13,975 nt of DNA from Gammaproteobacteria bacterium. GTDB taxonomy: Bacteria; Pseudomonadota; Gammaproteobacteria; Acidiferrobacterales; SZUA-150. The DNA lies in assembly GCA_029880755.1 (NCBI GenBank), contig JAOUNW010000050.1, positions 1 to 13,975 of the forward strand, written 5' to 3'. Made by a program: the position numbers and the translations under genes. This document shows, one piece after another, positions 1-6,796 of the stretch; within the stretch, counting starts at the first letter, position 1; each line of letters opens with the position of its first letter. The notes under the pieces are model-generated. The model was not told where the DNA came from and did not search any database. It was given only the letters and a program-made list of their open reading frames with translations.

Positions 1-206
1 TCCTGGCTGATAACATAAATTGCGGCAGCCGTGTCGGATACCTTTTGACTTTTTCTTGCGACGGAAGTGACCTCAATATCCATCAGCTGCTCGATGCTCA
101 GGTTAAACAGGTCATCGGAAACAGCCGGAGTGCTCCAGATTAAGGAAGACAGGATGAATGTTCCGACCAGCGGGAATGTCCGCACAGATCCAGATATGAC
201 TGGCAT
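1..206 (-). CDS. TonB-dependent receptor, N-terminal fragment (runs off window)
   Basis: The first 68 codons are visible; the reading frame is open to the window edge. Residues 1-30 form an export signal with a hydrophobic core at about 11-24 and a likely cleavage site near TPAVS-DD. The mature start carries the segment LSIEQLMDIEVTSVARK (residues 36-52) and then KVSDTAAAIYVIS (55-67). This pattern is typical of the start of the plug domain in many proteobacterial TonB-dependent outer-membrane receptors. The start at 206 is supported by a purine-rich ribosome site, AAGGAAGG on the minus strand (215-222). The substrate cannot be told because the barrel lies outside the window. The gene diverges from xseB. 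Family call is fairly sure; specificity is unknown. Confidence 0.8.
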   Translation of the reverse strand, partial: MPVISGSVRTFPLVGTFILSSLIWSTPAVSDDLFNLSIEQLMDIEVTSVARKSQKVSDTAAAIYVISQ

Positions 207-214
207 GGCACTAT

Positions 215-222
215 CCTTCCTT
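215..222 (-). promoter_or_regulatory. Ribosome binding site of the TonB-dependent receptor gene
   Basis: On the minus strand the sequence reads AAGGAAGG about 8 bases before the ATG at 206. This fixes the start codon of the receptor fragment. Confidence 0.6.
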
Positions 223-342
223 ATTATCAGGGCAGAATACAGGAAAATGTTTTAGGAAAACTAGGCCTAATATTACCCAGAAAATCAAGCACTGGAACCG
301 GATTACCCGTGAGACTTGTGGCAGATTTCCCAATCAATGTGA

Positions 343-412
343 GCCAAACTTGTGTCAACCGGTCTGACCCAGCCGGCATTGACGCCCCCATTACCCATAG
401 GGTAGGTTTGCC
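343..412 (-). other. Possible structured leader RNA or cruciform between divergent genes
   Basis: This part of the 234-bp gap between the TonB receptor and xseB can fold as a three-way junction. A closing helix joins 345-349 (CAAAC in the + sense AAAC-rich arm) with 406-410 (GTTTG), and continues past one C-C mismatch to G343-C412. Inside it are two hairpins: TACCC-ATA-GGGTA at 392-404, and GTCAACCGG (354-362) pairing with CCGG (373-376) plus TTGAC (379-383) around a 2-base bulge. The strand is uncertain; minus is listed because TonB receptor genes often carry leader riboswitches. On the minus strand GCAAACC and GCGTCAATGCC vaguely recall c-di-GMP-I (GEMM) aptamers, but the GNRA loop is missing. 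Folding was done by eye only. Confidence 0.25.
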
Positions 413-440
413 CCACTGAAACCAGCGCTTCAAATCAACC

Positions 441-692
441 ATGCCCAAGAAAAAATCCGATTCTCCCAGTGCCATTCCTGATTTTGAGGCTGCCCTTAGT
501 GAACTGGAAACACTAGTAGAAAAAATGGAAAGCAGTGAACAAAGCCTGGAGGAGGCGCTCACTTCGTTCCAGCGCGGTGTAGAACTGACACGAACGTGCC
601 AAAAGGGGCTAAAAGAGGCGGAACAGCGCGTGGAAAAACTGATAAAGCAAACCGAGGACAGTGGCACTGAACCCTTCTCTCCAGATAGCTAA
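441..692 (+). CDS. xseB: Exodeoxyribonuclease VII small subunit
   Basis: An 83-residue acidic helical protein, the usual size for XseB. The core at residues 14-70 includes DFEAALSELETLVEKMESSE, followed by SLEEALTSFQRGVELTRTCQ and a KLI tail, the typical XseB signature that forms a helical hairpin. Several copies of XseB bind the large subunit XseA to make exonuclease VII, which degrades single-stranded DNA in both directions in the cytoplasm. xseA is not in the window. The gene heads the xseB-ispA-dxs order that is widespread in Gammaproteobacteria. No strong ribosome site precedes the ATG at 441. Its end overlaps the assigned ispA start by 32 bases. Confidence 0.95.
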   Translation: MPKKKSDSPSAIPDFEAALSELETLVEKMESSEQSLEEALTSFQRGVELTRTCQKGLKEAEQRVEKLIKQTEDSGTEPFSPDS

Positions 693-1593
693 CCCCTTGA
701 AAACAGGCATTTCCGAGACTCTTGCACGTTATCGCCACCGGGTGGAGCAGGCGTTGAATCGGTGTTTGCCCGCAGTCACAGACACCCCGCGCCAACTCCA
801 TGAGGCCATGCGATATGCCACTTTAAATGGTGGCAAACGCATAAGGGCGAGCCTGGTATACGCCGCTGGCGAGGCTCTGGGCGCCACTGCCGACAGTCTC
901 GACGCACCGGCCTGCGCAGTGGAACTGGTGCACAGTTATTCTCTCGTGCATGATGATTTGCCCAGTATGGACAATGATGATCTGCGCCGGGGCAAACCCA
1001 CCTGCCACAAAGCCTTCGACGAGGCCACGGCCCTGCTGGCCGGCGACGCCCTACAGGCGCTGGCCTTTGAGGAACTGGCACACAATCTGACCGCAGCCAT
1101 TGATGCAAGTACACGCACCGATATTATTGGCCGATTTGCCCGGGCAATTGGTGCCGCTGGCATGGCAGGTGGACAGGCCATTGATCTGGCGGCCACCGGT
1201 AAATCCCTGACATTAGAGGAGTTGGAAAGCATGCATCGGCGGAAGACCGGTGCCTTAATTCAAGTATCAGTGCAAATGGGCGCTCTCTGCGCCCCAGCTT
1301 GTGATGACCGGCAGCGACAAAAACTGGACACCTACGCTCAAGCCATCGGCCTTACCTTTCAAATTGTCGATGATATTCTCGACGTGGAAGGCAGCACCGA
1401 AACGTTGGGAAAAACCGCCGGGGCCGATCAGGCCCTGAACAAACCTACCTACCCGGCATTGCTGGGATTAAACGGTGCCAAAACCAAGGCCCGGGAGGCC
1501 CATGAGATTGCCCTCGAAAGTATCGCTTCTTTAGGGGATAATGGCCGAATCCTGGCCGGGATCGCCGACTATATCCTGGAACGAAAACTCTAA
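661..1593 (+). CDS. ispA: Farnesyl diphosphate synthase, (2E,6E)-FPP forming
   Basis: A 310-residue type II short-chain prenyltransferase. It condenses IPP with DMAPP and then GPP to give C15 farnesyl diphosphate for quinones, undecaprenyl phosphate and other isoprenoids. Visible motifs are GGKRIR (57-62), the first aspartate-rich motif DDLPSMD (98-104) followed by RRGKPTCH, KTGALI (195-200) and the second aspartate-rich motif DDILD (237-241). The context YSLVH just before the first motif matches bacterial FPP synthases. The start is a GTG at 661, 32 bases inside xseB, with GAGG at 654-657 close in front. This makes the N-terminus about 14 residues longer than E. coli IspA, so an in-frame TTG at 697 is a second possibility. 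It ends 4 bases before dxs. Confidence 0.95.
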   Translation: MALNPSLQIANPLKTGISETLARYRHRVEQALNRCLPAVTDTPRQLHEAMRYATLNGGKRIRASLVYAAGEALGATADSLDAPACAVELVHSYSLVHDDLPSMDNDDLRRGKPTCHKAFDEATALLAGDALQALAFEELAHNLTAAIDASTRTDIIGRFARAIGAAGMAGGQAIDLAATGKSLTLEELESMHRRKTGALIQVSVQMGALCAPACDDRQRQKLDTYAQAIGLTFQIVDDILDVEGSTETLGKTAGADQALNKPTYPALLGLNGAKTKAREAHEIALESIASLGDNGRILAGIADYILERKL

Positions 1594-1597
1594 TTCC

Positions 1598-3487
1598 ATG
1601 CCAACAAATACAAATTACGGTTCATTACTGGAACACATTAATCTGCCGTCAGATCTGCGCGCCCTCGGGGAAAACGAGTTACCGAAACTCGCCGAAGAGT
1701 TGCGTAAGTTTCTGGTGGAAACCGTCTCCAAAACCGGTGGCCATCTGGCTGCGGGCCTGGGTACAGTAGAACTGACTATTGCCTTGCATTATGTTTTCAA
1801 TACGCCCCATGATCGGCTGGTCTGGGATGTGGGTCACCAAACCTACCCCCATAAAATCCTAACGGGGCGCCGCAAACAAATGGCGACCCTGCGCCAGGAA
1901 GGCGGATTGTCCGGTTTTCCCAGGCGGGAGGAAAGTGAATACGATACCTTTGGCGTGGGGCATTCCAGCACTTCCATTAGCGCAGCATTAGGTATGGCTG
2001 TGGCCGCTGCACGCAAAAAAGAGGACCGTCATGTCGTCGCCGTCATCGGTGACGGCGCGTTGAGCGCGGGCATGGCCTTTGAGGCCCTGAACAATGCTGG
2101 TGATATGGATGCCAATATATTGGTTGTACTAAACGACAACGATATGTCCATTTCGCCCAACGTGGGGGCCATGTCCAATTATCTGGTGCGCATCCTTTCC
2201 GGTAAGGTCTATTCCAGCGTACGTTCAGGCAGTAAGACCGTATTGGGCACAATCCCTCCCATGTGGGAACTTGCCAAACGTGCGGAAGAACACATGAAAG
2301 GCATGGTCATGCCCAGCACCCTGTTTGAAGAACTGGGTTTTAATTATTTTGGTCCCATCGATGGACACGATTTAAAAACTCTTACTCATACGTTGAGCAA
2401 TCTGCGTAACCAAAACGGTCCACGCTTCCTGCATGTGGTTACACGCAAAGGAAAGGGCTATGAACCGGCTGAAGGCGACCCTTGCGTATACCATGGAGTC
2501 AGCCCCTTTGATCCTTCCACCGGCAAAATGGAATCCAAACCGAAAACCAAAACATACACCCAGGTGTTCGGCGACTGGTTGTGCGATATGGCAGCTAAAG
2601 ACGATACGCTAGTGGCCATTACTCCTGCCATGGCCGAAGGTTCCGGCATGGTAGCGTTTTCCAAGCAGTTTCCGGAACGTTACTTTGATGTAGGCATTGC
2701 CGAACAACACGCCCTGACCTTTGCCGCCGGATTGGCCTGTGAAGGACTCAAGCCAGTGGTGGCTATTTACTCTACATTTCTTCAGCGGGCCTATGATCAA
2801 CTCATTCACGACATCTGCTTGCAAGATCTGCCAGTGATGCTAGCCATTGACCGTGCCGGTCTTGTGGGTGCGGATGGCGCCACCCACGGCGGCAATTTTG
2901 ACTTAAGCTATTTACGCAGCCTCCCTAATATCACCATCATGGCGCCTGCAGATGAAAACGAGTGCCGGCAAATGTTAACCACTGCCCACCATATTAAAGG
3001 ACCTTCGGCAGTACGTTATCCGAGAGGCAGTGGGCCCGGCGCCAAAATCAGCAAGGACCTGGTAGACCTGCCCATGGGCAAAGCGGAAATCCAACAACAA
3101 GGAAGCCGTGTTGCCATTCTGGCCTTTGGCTCCATGGTGGCCCCAGCGCTGGAAGCAGGAAATACCTTGGGTGCAACAGTAGTGAATATGCGTTTTATCA
3201 AACCGCTGGATGAAAATCTTATTCGTGAATTGGCCGGCTCCCACGAACTCATCGTGACTGTGGAAGAAAACACTATCAAGGGTGGTGCCGGCAGCGCGGT
3301 AAACGAATGCCTGGCAGAAGCCAGCATCACGGTACCCATAATTAATTTAGGTCTACCCGATGCCTTTGTTGAGCATGGCGAAACCCGTAGTCTTCTTTCC
3401 CAGTGCGGACTGGATGCGCAAGGTATCCGCCACAGCATTTTACGGGCGGCGCCGGTGAAACTTGCCCGTGTATTAGAATCCGCTTAA
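1598..3487 (+). CDS. dxs: 1-deoxy-D-xylulose-5-phosphate synthase
   Basis: A 629-residue thiamine-diphosphate enzyme, close to the 620 residues of E. coli Dxs. It joins pyruvate and glyceraldehyde 3-phosphate to DXP, the first step of the MEP isoprenoid pathway and a branch to thiamine and pyridoxal. Visible are the TGGHL segment with His49, GVGHSSTSIS (119-128), the ThDP motif from GDGALSAG (151-158) to LNDND (178-182), and the DVGIAEQH segment with the proton-relay Glu369. The C-terminal transketolase domain holds DRAGLVGADG (418-427). I chose the ATG at 1598; an upstream in-frame ATG at 1541 would read out of frame through the ispA end and adds no family sequence. The enzyme directly feeds the IspA branch encoded upstream. 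Confidence 0.97.
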   Translation: MPTNTNYGSLLEHINLPSDLRALGENELPKLAEELRKFLVETVSKTGGHLAAGLGTVELTIALHYVFNTPHDRLVWDVGHQTYPHKILTGRRKQMATLRQEGGLSGFPRREESEYDTFGVGHSSTSISAALGMAVAAARKKEDRHVVAVIGDGALSAGMAFEALNNAGDMDANILVVLNDNDMSISPNVGAMSNYLVRILSGKVYSSVRSGSKTVLGTIPPMWELAKRAEEHMKGMVMPSTLFEELGFNYFGPIDGHDLKTLTHTLSNLRNQNGPRFLHVVTRKGKGYEPAEGDPCVYHGVSPFDPSTGKMESKPKTKTYTQVFGDWLCDMAAKDDTLVAITPAMAEGSGMVAFSKQFPERYFDVGIAEQHALTFAAGLACEGLKPVVAIYSTFLQRAYDQLIHDICLQDLPVMLAIDRAGLVGADGATHGGNFDLSYLRSLPNITIMAPADENECRQMLTTAHHIKGPSAVRYPRGSGPGAKISKDLVDLPMGKAEIQQQGSRVAILAFGSMVAPALEAGNTLGATVVNMRFIKPLDENLIRELAGSHELIVTVEENTIKGGAGSAVNECLAEASITVPIINLGLPDAFVEHGETRSLLSQCGLDAQGIRHSILRAAPVKLARVLESA

Positions 3488-3562
3488 ACTTGGCAGTCTT
3501 ATTCCTGACCGCACGTCTCAATATTTCGTTTTTAGTTTACTACCAAAGAGCCTAACGACCCC

Positions 3563-4381
3563 ATGCAAGCAAAAGGAAAAATCAAAGATAGCGCCATTGC
3601 CGACGTGCAAGCGACCCCGGACACACGCCGCATTCCTATCGATAAAGTCGGCATCAAGGATATTCGCCACCCGGTCAAAGTAAAGGATCGCAGCCAGGGG
3701 GAACAACACACCATTGCCCAGTTTAATATGTATGTGGAACTGCCTCACAATTTCAAAGGCACCCATATGTCACGCTTTGTGGAAATTCTGAATAATCATG
3801 AGCCGGAAATTTCTGTTGAATCGTTTCAGGACATGCTGGTGGAAATGCGTGATCGCCTGGAAGCGGAAACCGGCCATATTGAAATGAGTTTTCCCTACTT
3901 TATTAATAAAAAGGCGCCGGTCTCTGGTGTCGAAAGCTTAATGGATTACCAGGTAACGTTTGTTGGTGAAATCAACAGCGAAAGTAATTTCATGACCATC
4001 AAGGTTATCGTGCCCGTTACCAGCCTGTGCCCATGCTCCAAAAAGATTTCCGATTACGGCGCGCACAACCAACGATCCCATGTCACCATTACCGTTCGCA
4101 CCAACAGTTTCGTCTGGGTGGAAGATCTCATTGATTTAGTGGAAGACCAGGCCAGCAGTGAGCTTTACGGCCTGCTCAAACGTCCTGACGAGAAATATGT
4201 CACTGAACATGCCTATGACAACCCCAAGTTTGTGGAAGACATGGTGCGTGATATTGCTGCCCAACTGAATGCCGATGAACGCATAGACGCCTACACCATC
4301 GAATCAGAAAATTTCGAGTCCATCCATAATCACTCGGCCTATGCCATGATTACCCGGGATAAAAAAGAGAAGCCGGCCTGA
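3563..4381 (+). CDS. folE2: GTP cyclohydrolase IB (FolE2 type)
   Basis: A 272-residue FolE2 (COG1469) enzyme. It converts GTP to 7,8-dihydroneopterin triphosphate, the entry to folate and, in many bacteria, queuosine synthesis. The T-fold family motif TSLCPCSKKIS holds Cys156 and Cys158; GAHNQRS gives His168, and IHNHSAY (254-260) is the conserved C-terminal motif. Cys156 and His168 line up with the active-site Cys147 and His159 of the Neisseria enzyme. FolE2 enzymes can use metals other than zinc and are often backups under Zur control, but I see no Zur-like dyad in the 75 bases upstream. Here it sits behind dxs, so it may be the main constitutive enzyme. Confidence 0.95.
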   Translation: MQAKGKIKDSAIADVQATPDTRRIPIDKVGIKDIRHPVKVKDRSQGEQHTIAQFNMYVELPHNFKGTHMSRFVEILNNHEPEISVESFQDMLVEMRDRLEAETGHIEMSFPYFINKKAPVSGVESLMDYQVTFVGEINSESNFMTIKVIVPVTSLCPCSKKISDYGAHNQRSHVTITVRTNSFVWVEDLIDLVEDQASSELYGLLKRPDEKYVTEHAYDNPKFVEDMVRDIAAQLNADERIDAYTIESENFESIHNHSAYAMITRDKKEKPA

Positions 4382-4390
4382 TTATTCTAT

Positions 4391-4416
4391 GCCCAGACGC
4401 ATCTCGGGCTTCTTCT
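4391..4416 (+). terminator. Weak hairpin at the folE2 / RudS-like convergence
   Basis: GCCC-AGA pairs with TCT-GGGC around a short loop, with one bulged C, followed by TTCTTCT. It sits just after the folE2 stop and overlaps the stop codon of the convergent gene. It is a weak candidate terminator for the dxs-folE2 transcript; the T-tract is interrupted by C. Confidence 0.35.
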
Positions 4417-5368
4417 AAATCCCGTTTAACAAGCTCAATTCCGCCGGATGTGGCATCATATAAAACGATTCCTCGATGTAGCGATCGGGGTTTCGTCTGA
4501 AGTGGTGTCGCAGTAAAGTAACCGGCACTATTAATGGCAACAAACCCTTGCGGTAATTATCGATAGTCTCTGCCAATTCCGCCTTGTCCTGCTTATCCAG
4601 TTCCTTATTTAAATAACCCTGAATGTGCTGAAGCACATTGGTGTGATTTTGGCGCGTGGCGGTAATTTTGAGCGTCGTCATTAATTCATGCAGATACTTT
4701 TTTGCAACAGTTTCCAGATCTTTCTGATCAAGCCGCGCCAATAGATTTCCCAGGGAGCGCACGGCATTCTGGTTATGACTCATGATAATGAGCTTGTGCT
4801 GCGCATGAAATCGGGTCAACCCGGAAATACTTAGACCTTGGGCCTGCAGTAACTTCCAGCGATATAATACAAACACGCGCCGAATGAAATTCTCCCGCAG
4901 CAACGGATCACCCAGACGCCCCTCTTCCTCCACTGGTAAATCAGGAAAATTACTCATCAAACCGGAAGCATATAATCCGGAGCCATTGCGTTCGGGTTGA
5001 TCGTTTCGATACACCTTAACCCGCTCCATACCGCAACTGGGCGAATCCTTTTTCAGGATATAGCCACATAAGGTCTCATGCCAGGATCGCTGACCATCCG
5101 CGCAAGCTGTTAATTTCTCCGTAACATCCAGTTCCGGATTTCTGACACCAATACAGCGCAGTGATTCCCCGTCCCGTACCAGACGCACCGGCTCGCGCGG
5201 CACACCCATACCAATCTCCATCTCCGGGCAAAACGGCACGAATTCAAAAAACCTTCCCAGAGTATTTTCAATATAGCTATGCTGCTTGTGACCGCCGTCA
5301 TACCTGACCCGCTGCCCCAGGAGGCAGCTACTAATGCCAATTTTTATTTCTTTTCCTTGTGGATCCAT
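4415..5368 (-). CDS. DUF523-DUF1722 fusion protein, RudS-like tRNA 4-thiouridine desulfidase candidate
   Basis: A 317-residue cytoplasmic protein with two domains. Residues 8-150 are DUF523 (TudS-like): ISSCLLGQ with Cys15, RYDGGHK, PFCPE with Cys47, GVPREPVRLV, and DSPSCGM with Cys112. The three cysteines match the ligands of the iron-sulfur cluster in the thiouracil desulfidase TudS. Residues 180-312 are DUF1722 (YbgA-like), with RFHAQHKLIIMSHN, TRQNHTNVLQHIQGYL and RKGLLPL. TudS-DUF1722 fusions have been described as RudS, which removes sulfur from 4-thiouridine in tRNA. The domain assignment is sure; the activity is inferred from the family. It follows the aspartic protease gene by 24 bases and is probably cotranscribed with it. 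DUF1722 genes often lie beside photolyase genes, but none is here. Confidence 0.85.
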   Translation of the reverse strand: MDPQGKEIKIGISSCLLGQRVRYDGGHKQHSYIENTLGRFFEFVPFCPEMEIGMGVPREPVRLVRDGESLRCIGVRNPELDVTEKLTACADGQRSWHETLCGYILKKDSPSCGMERVKVYRNDQPERNGSGLYASGLMSNFPDLPVEEEGRLGDPLLRENFIRRVFVLYRWKLLQAQGLSISGLTRFHAQHKLIIMSHNQNAVRSLGNLLARLDQKDLETVAKKYLHELMTTLKITATRQNHTNVLQHIQGYLNKELDKQDKAELAETIDNYRKGLLPLIVPVTLLRHHFRRNPDRYIEESFYMMPHPAELSLLNGI

Positions 5369-5392
5369 GGAAAGTGGTTACGACCAATAAAG

Positions 5393-6073
5393 CTAATGCT
5401 TAAGTAAGAAATGCATTTGGTTACCTTCCCGCCTTAGATCGACTTTGCTCAGGAATGACATGCCTAGCAGAGCCTCGGTAGGATAAGCCCCTTCAATGAC
5501 CACGGCGTCAACATTGTGCAGGGTGATATCACCCACACGAACATTATTAAGGCTTATCTGGAATACCTCGACAATACCGCTGGCAGTACTGGAATAAGCG
5601 CGCTTGCCCAGAAGTTTGTAGTCCAGTCCGATTTGCTTGGCCTGGATACTATTTAAAGCAATACTGGTGGCACCGGTATCCACCAGAAAACGCACCTCGG
5701 TACCATTAATATAACCAGCAGTAAAAAAATGACCGTTAGGATCAGCCCAGAGCGTCAGACTATCTTCCTTTTTTGTCTCAATGGAGCCTGACGATACAAC
5801 ACCCAGCTTAAGCGTTTCTGTTTCGCCCTGACTCTCGATTACCGCGATTTCCTCAACAGTATCGGTACTAATCAACCGTATACCCCCCGGCGTGATGTCG
5901 CCGGTTTTCAGCAAGTGGCGTTCACCATCAATAATCATAATCGCCTTGTCGCCAAACAACGCTTGTAGTTGTATTTTTTCAAAAGCATTGCCGCAGCCAG
6001 TCCAGCCCAGAAAAACAATCAGACAAATCGCAGGCAGGCGTTCCTTATCAAGATTACTGTCTAGCCATAGCAT
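5393..6073 (-). CDS. Exported retropepsin-like aspartic protease (clan AA, TIGR02281-like)
   Basis: A 226-residue protein with a hydrophobic export segment at about 13-29, after a charged N-terminus, and a plausible cleavage near GNA-FE. Residues 35-105 form a beta-rich region without a clear name. Residues 115-225 are a single retropepsin-like domain: GYINGTEVRFLVDTGATS with the catalytic Asp132 in DTGAT, then YSSTASG (160-166, flap-like), and the closing ALLGMSFL (201-208). Such single-lobe domains work as dimers in the periplasm or at the membrane; substrates are mostly unknown. A Cys at 27 (WTGC) makes a lipoprotein form conceivable but the lipobox is poor. The start codon lies only 21 bases from the divergent amidotransferase start. 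Confidence 0.85.
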   Translation of the reverse strand: MLWLDSNLDKERLPAICLIVFLGWTGCGNAFEKIQLQALFGDKAIMIIDGERHLLKTGDITPGGIRLISTDTVEEIAVIESQGETETLKLGVVSSGSIETKKEDSLTLWADPNGHFFTAGYINGTEVRFLVDTGATSIALNSIQAKQIGLDYKLLGKRAYSSTASGIVEVFQISLNNVRVGDITLHNVDAVVIEGAYPTEALLGMSFLSKVDLRREGNQMHFLLKH

Positions 6074-6076
6074 GAG

Positions 6077-6086
6077 TGGTTATACT
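6077..6086 (+). promoter_or_regulatory. Candidate -10 element for the amidotransferase gene
   Basis: TATACT at 6081-6086, with TG at 6077-6078, lies 8 bases before the ATG at 6095, so a transcript from it would be leaderless or nearly so. No good -35 is seen. The element sits in a GAGT...ACTC dyad between two divergent start codons. Confidence 0.35.
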
Positions 6087-6094
6087 CTCGGGTC

Positions 6095-6796
6095 ATGAAT
6101 CCGGTACTCATTATCCGCCATATTGAAAACGAAGGACCAGGTTATCTGGCCGAATTTCTTGATCAACAGAAAATTCCGCACAAACTCGTAAAAATTGATC
6201 AGGGACAAGCACTCCCTGACAGTGTAGACCATATCGCCGGCCTGGTGTTTATGGGCGGCACCATGAGCGTTAATGATGATTTGCCCTGGATACCCCCTGC
6301 ACTGGCACTGATTCGCCAGGCCCACCAGTGCGGCGTACCCGTACTGGGGCATTGCCTGGGCGGCCAATTGATTGCCAAGGCATTAGGCGGCACCGTCAGC
6401 GACAATCCAGTCAAGGAATTCGGTTGGCAACCGGTTTCGGTTTGCCGCCAGCCGAACCTGGATTGGCTTACCTCCCTGCCGGAGGAATTTCCCGCCTTCC
6501 ATTGGCATGGCGAAACCTTTTCCCTGCCACCGGGTGCCCAACGCATTCTTACTAATCAACACTGTGCCAACCAGGGTTTCGTCCTGGATCAACTCATGGC
6601 CTTGCAATGCCATATCGAAATGACTGAGACACTAATCCGGACCTGGATTAAGGATGCCGATGATTCCCTGCCTGCACCATCGCCATCCGTGCAGTCACCG
6701 GCAGCCATGATCCGGGAAATCGACACCAAGCTTGCACCGATGCAGCGGGCCGCCGACGTATTTTATTCTCTCTGGATTGGCTGGTTAAAAAAATAA
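6095..6796 (+). CDS. Class I glutamine amidotransferase domain protein (GuaA-type GATase)
   Basis: A 233-residue stand-alone class I glutamine amidotransferase. It would hydrolyse glutamine or a gamma-glutamyl amide in the cytoplasm. The triad is visible: nucleophile Cys87 in VLGHCLGGQ (83-91), and His173 with Glu175 in LQCHIEMT (170-177). LVFMGGTMSVND (50-61) forms the oxyanion-side motif and FHWHGETF (135-142) is typical of the GMP-synthase-like subgroup. No partner synthase domain is attached, so the acceptor is unknown; related stand-alone proteins include gamma-glutamyl peptidases and putrescine-degrading hydrolases. Its stop codon overlaps the start of the ROK kinase by one base (TAATG), which suggests translational coupling. 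The start sits at the only usable ATG after the divergent gene. Confidence 0.88.
   Translation: MNPVLIIRHIENEGPGYLAEFLDQQKIPHKLVKIDQGQALPDSVDHIAGLVFMGGTMSVNDDLPWIPPALALIRQAHQCGVPVLGHCLGGQLIAKALGGTVSDNPVKEFGWQPVSVCRQPNLDWLTSLPEEFPAFHWHGETFSLPPGAQRILTNQHCANQGFVLDQLMALQCHIEMTETLIRTWIKDADDSLPAPSPSVQSPAAMIREIDTKLAPMQRAADVFYSLWIGWLKK

Noticed and set aside
330..414. A firm c-di-GMP-I or cobalamin riboswitch call
   Set aside because: Only short stretches match; the GNRA tetraloop and the conserved 3' half of c-di-GMP-I and the B12 box are not found, so it is listed only as a possible structure.
227..667. 146-codon minus-strand open frame across the receptor-xseB gap and xseB
   Set aside because: It is antisense to xseB for most of its length, has no family pattern, and its tail is the possible structured region.
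776..1232. Several minus-strand open frames inside ispA
   Set aside because: They are antisense to an unmistakable FPP synthase, are rich in Arg, Pro and Cys and show no domain.
3488..3562. Zur operator upstream of folE2
   Set aside because: No AT-rich GTTAT-type dyad is present in the gap.
5990..6000. Lipobox in the aspartic protease signal (Cys27)
   Set aside because: WTGC lacks the usual aliphatic residue at -3, and a signal peptidase I site follows at once.
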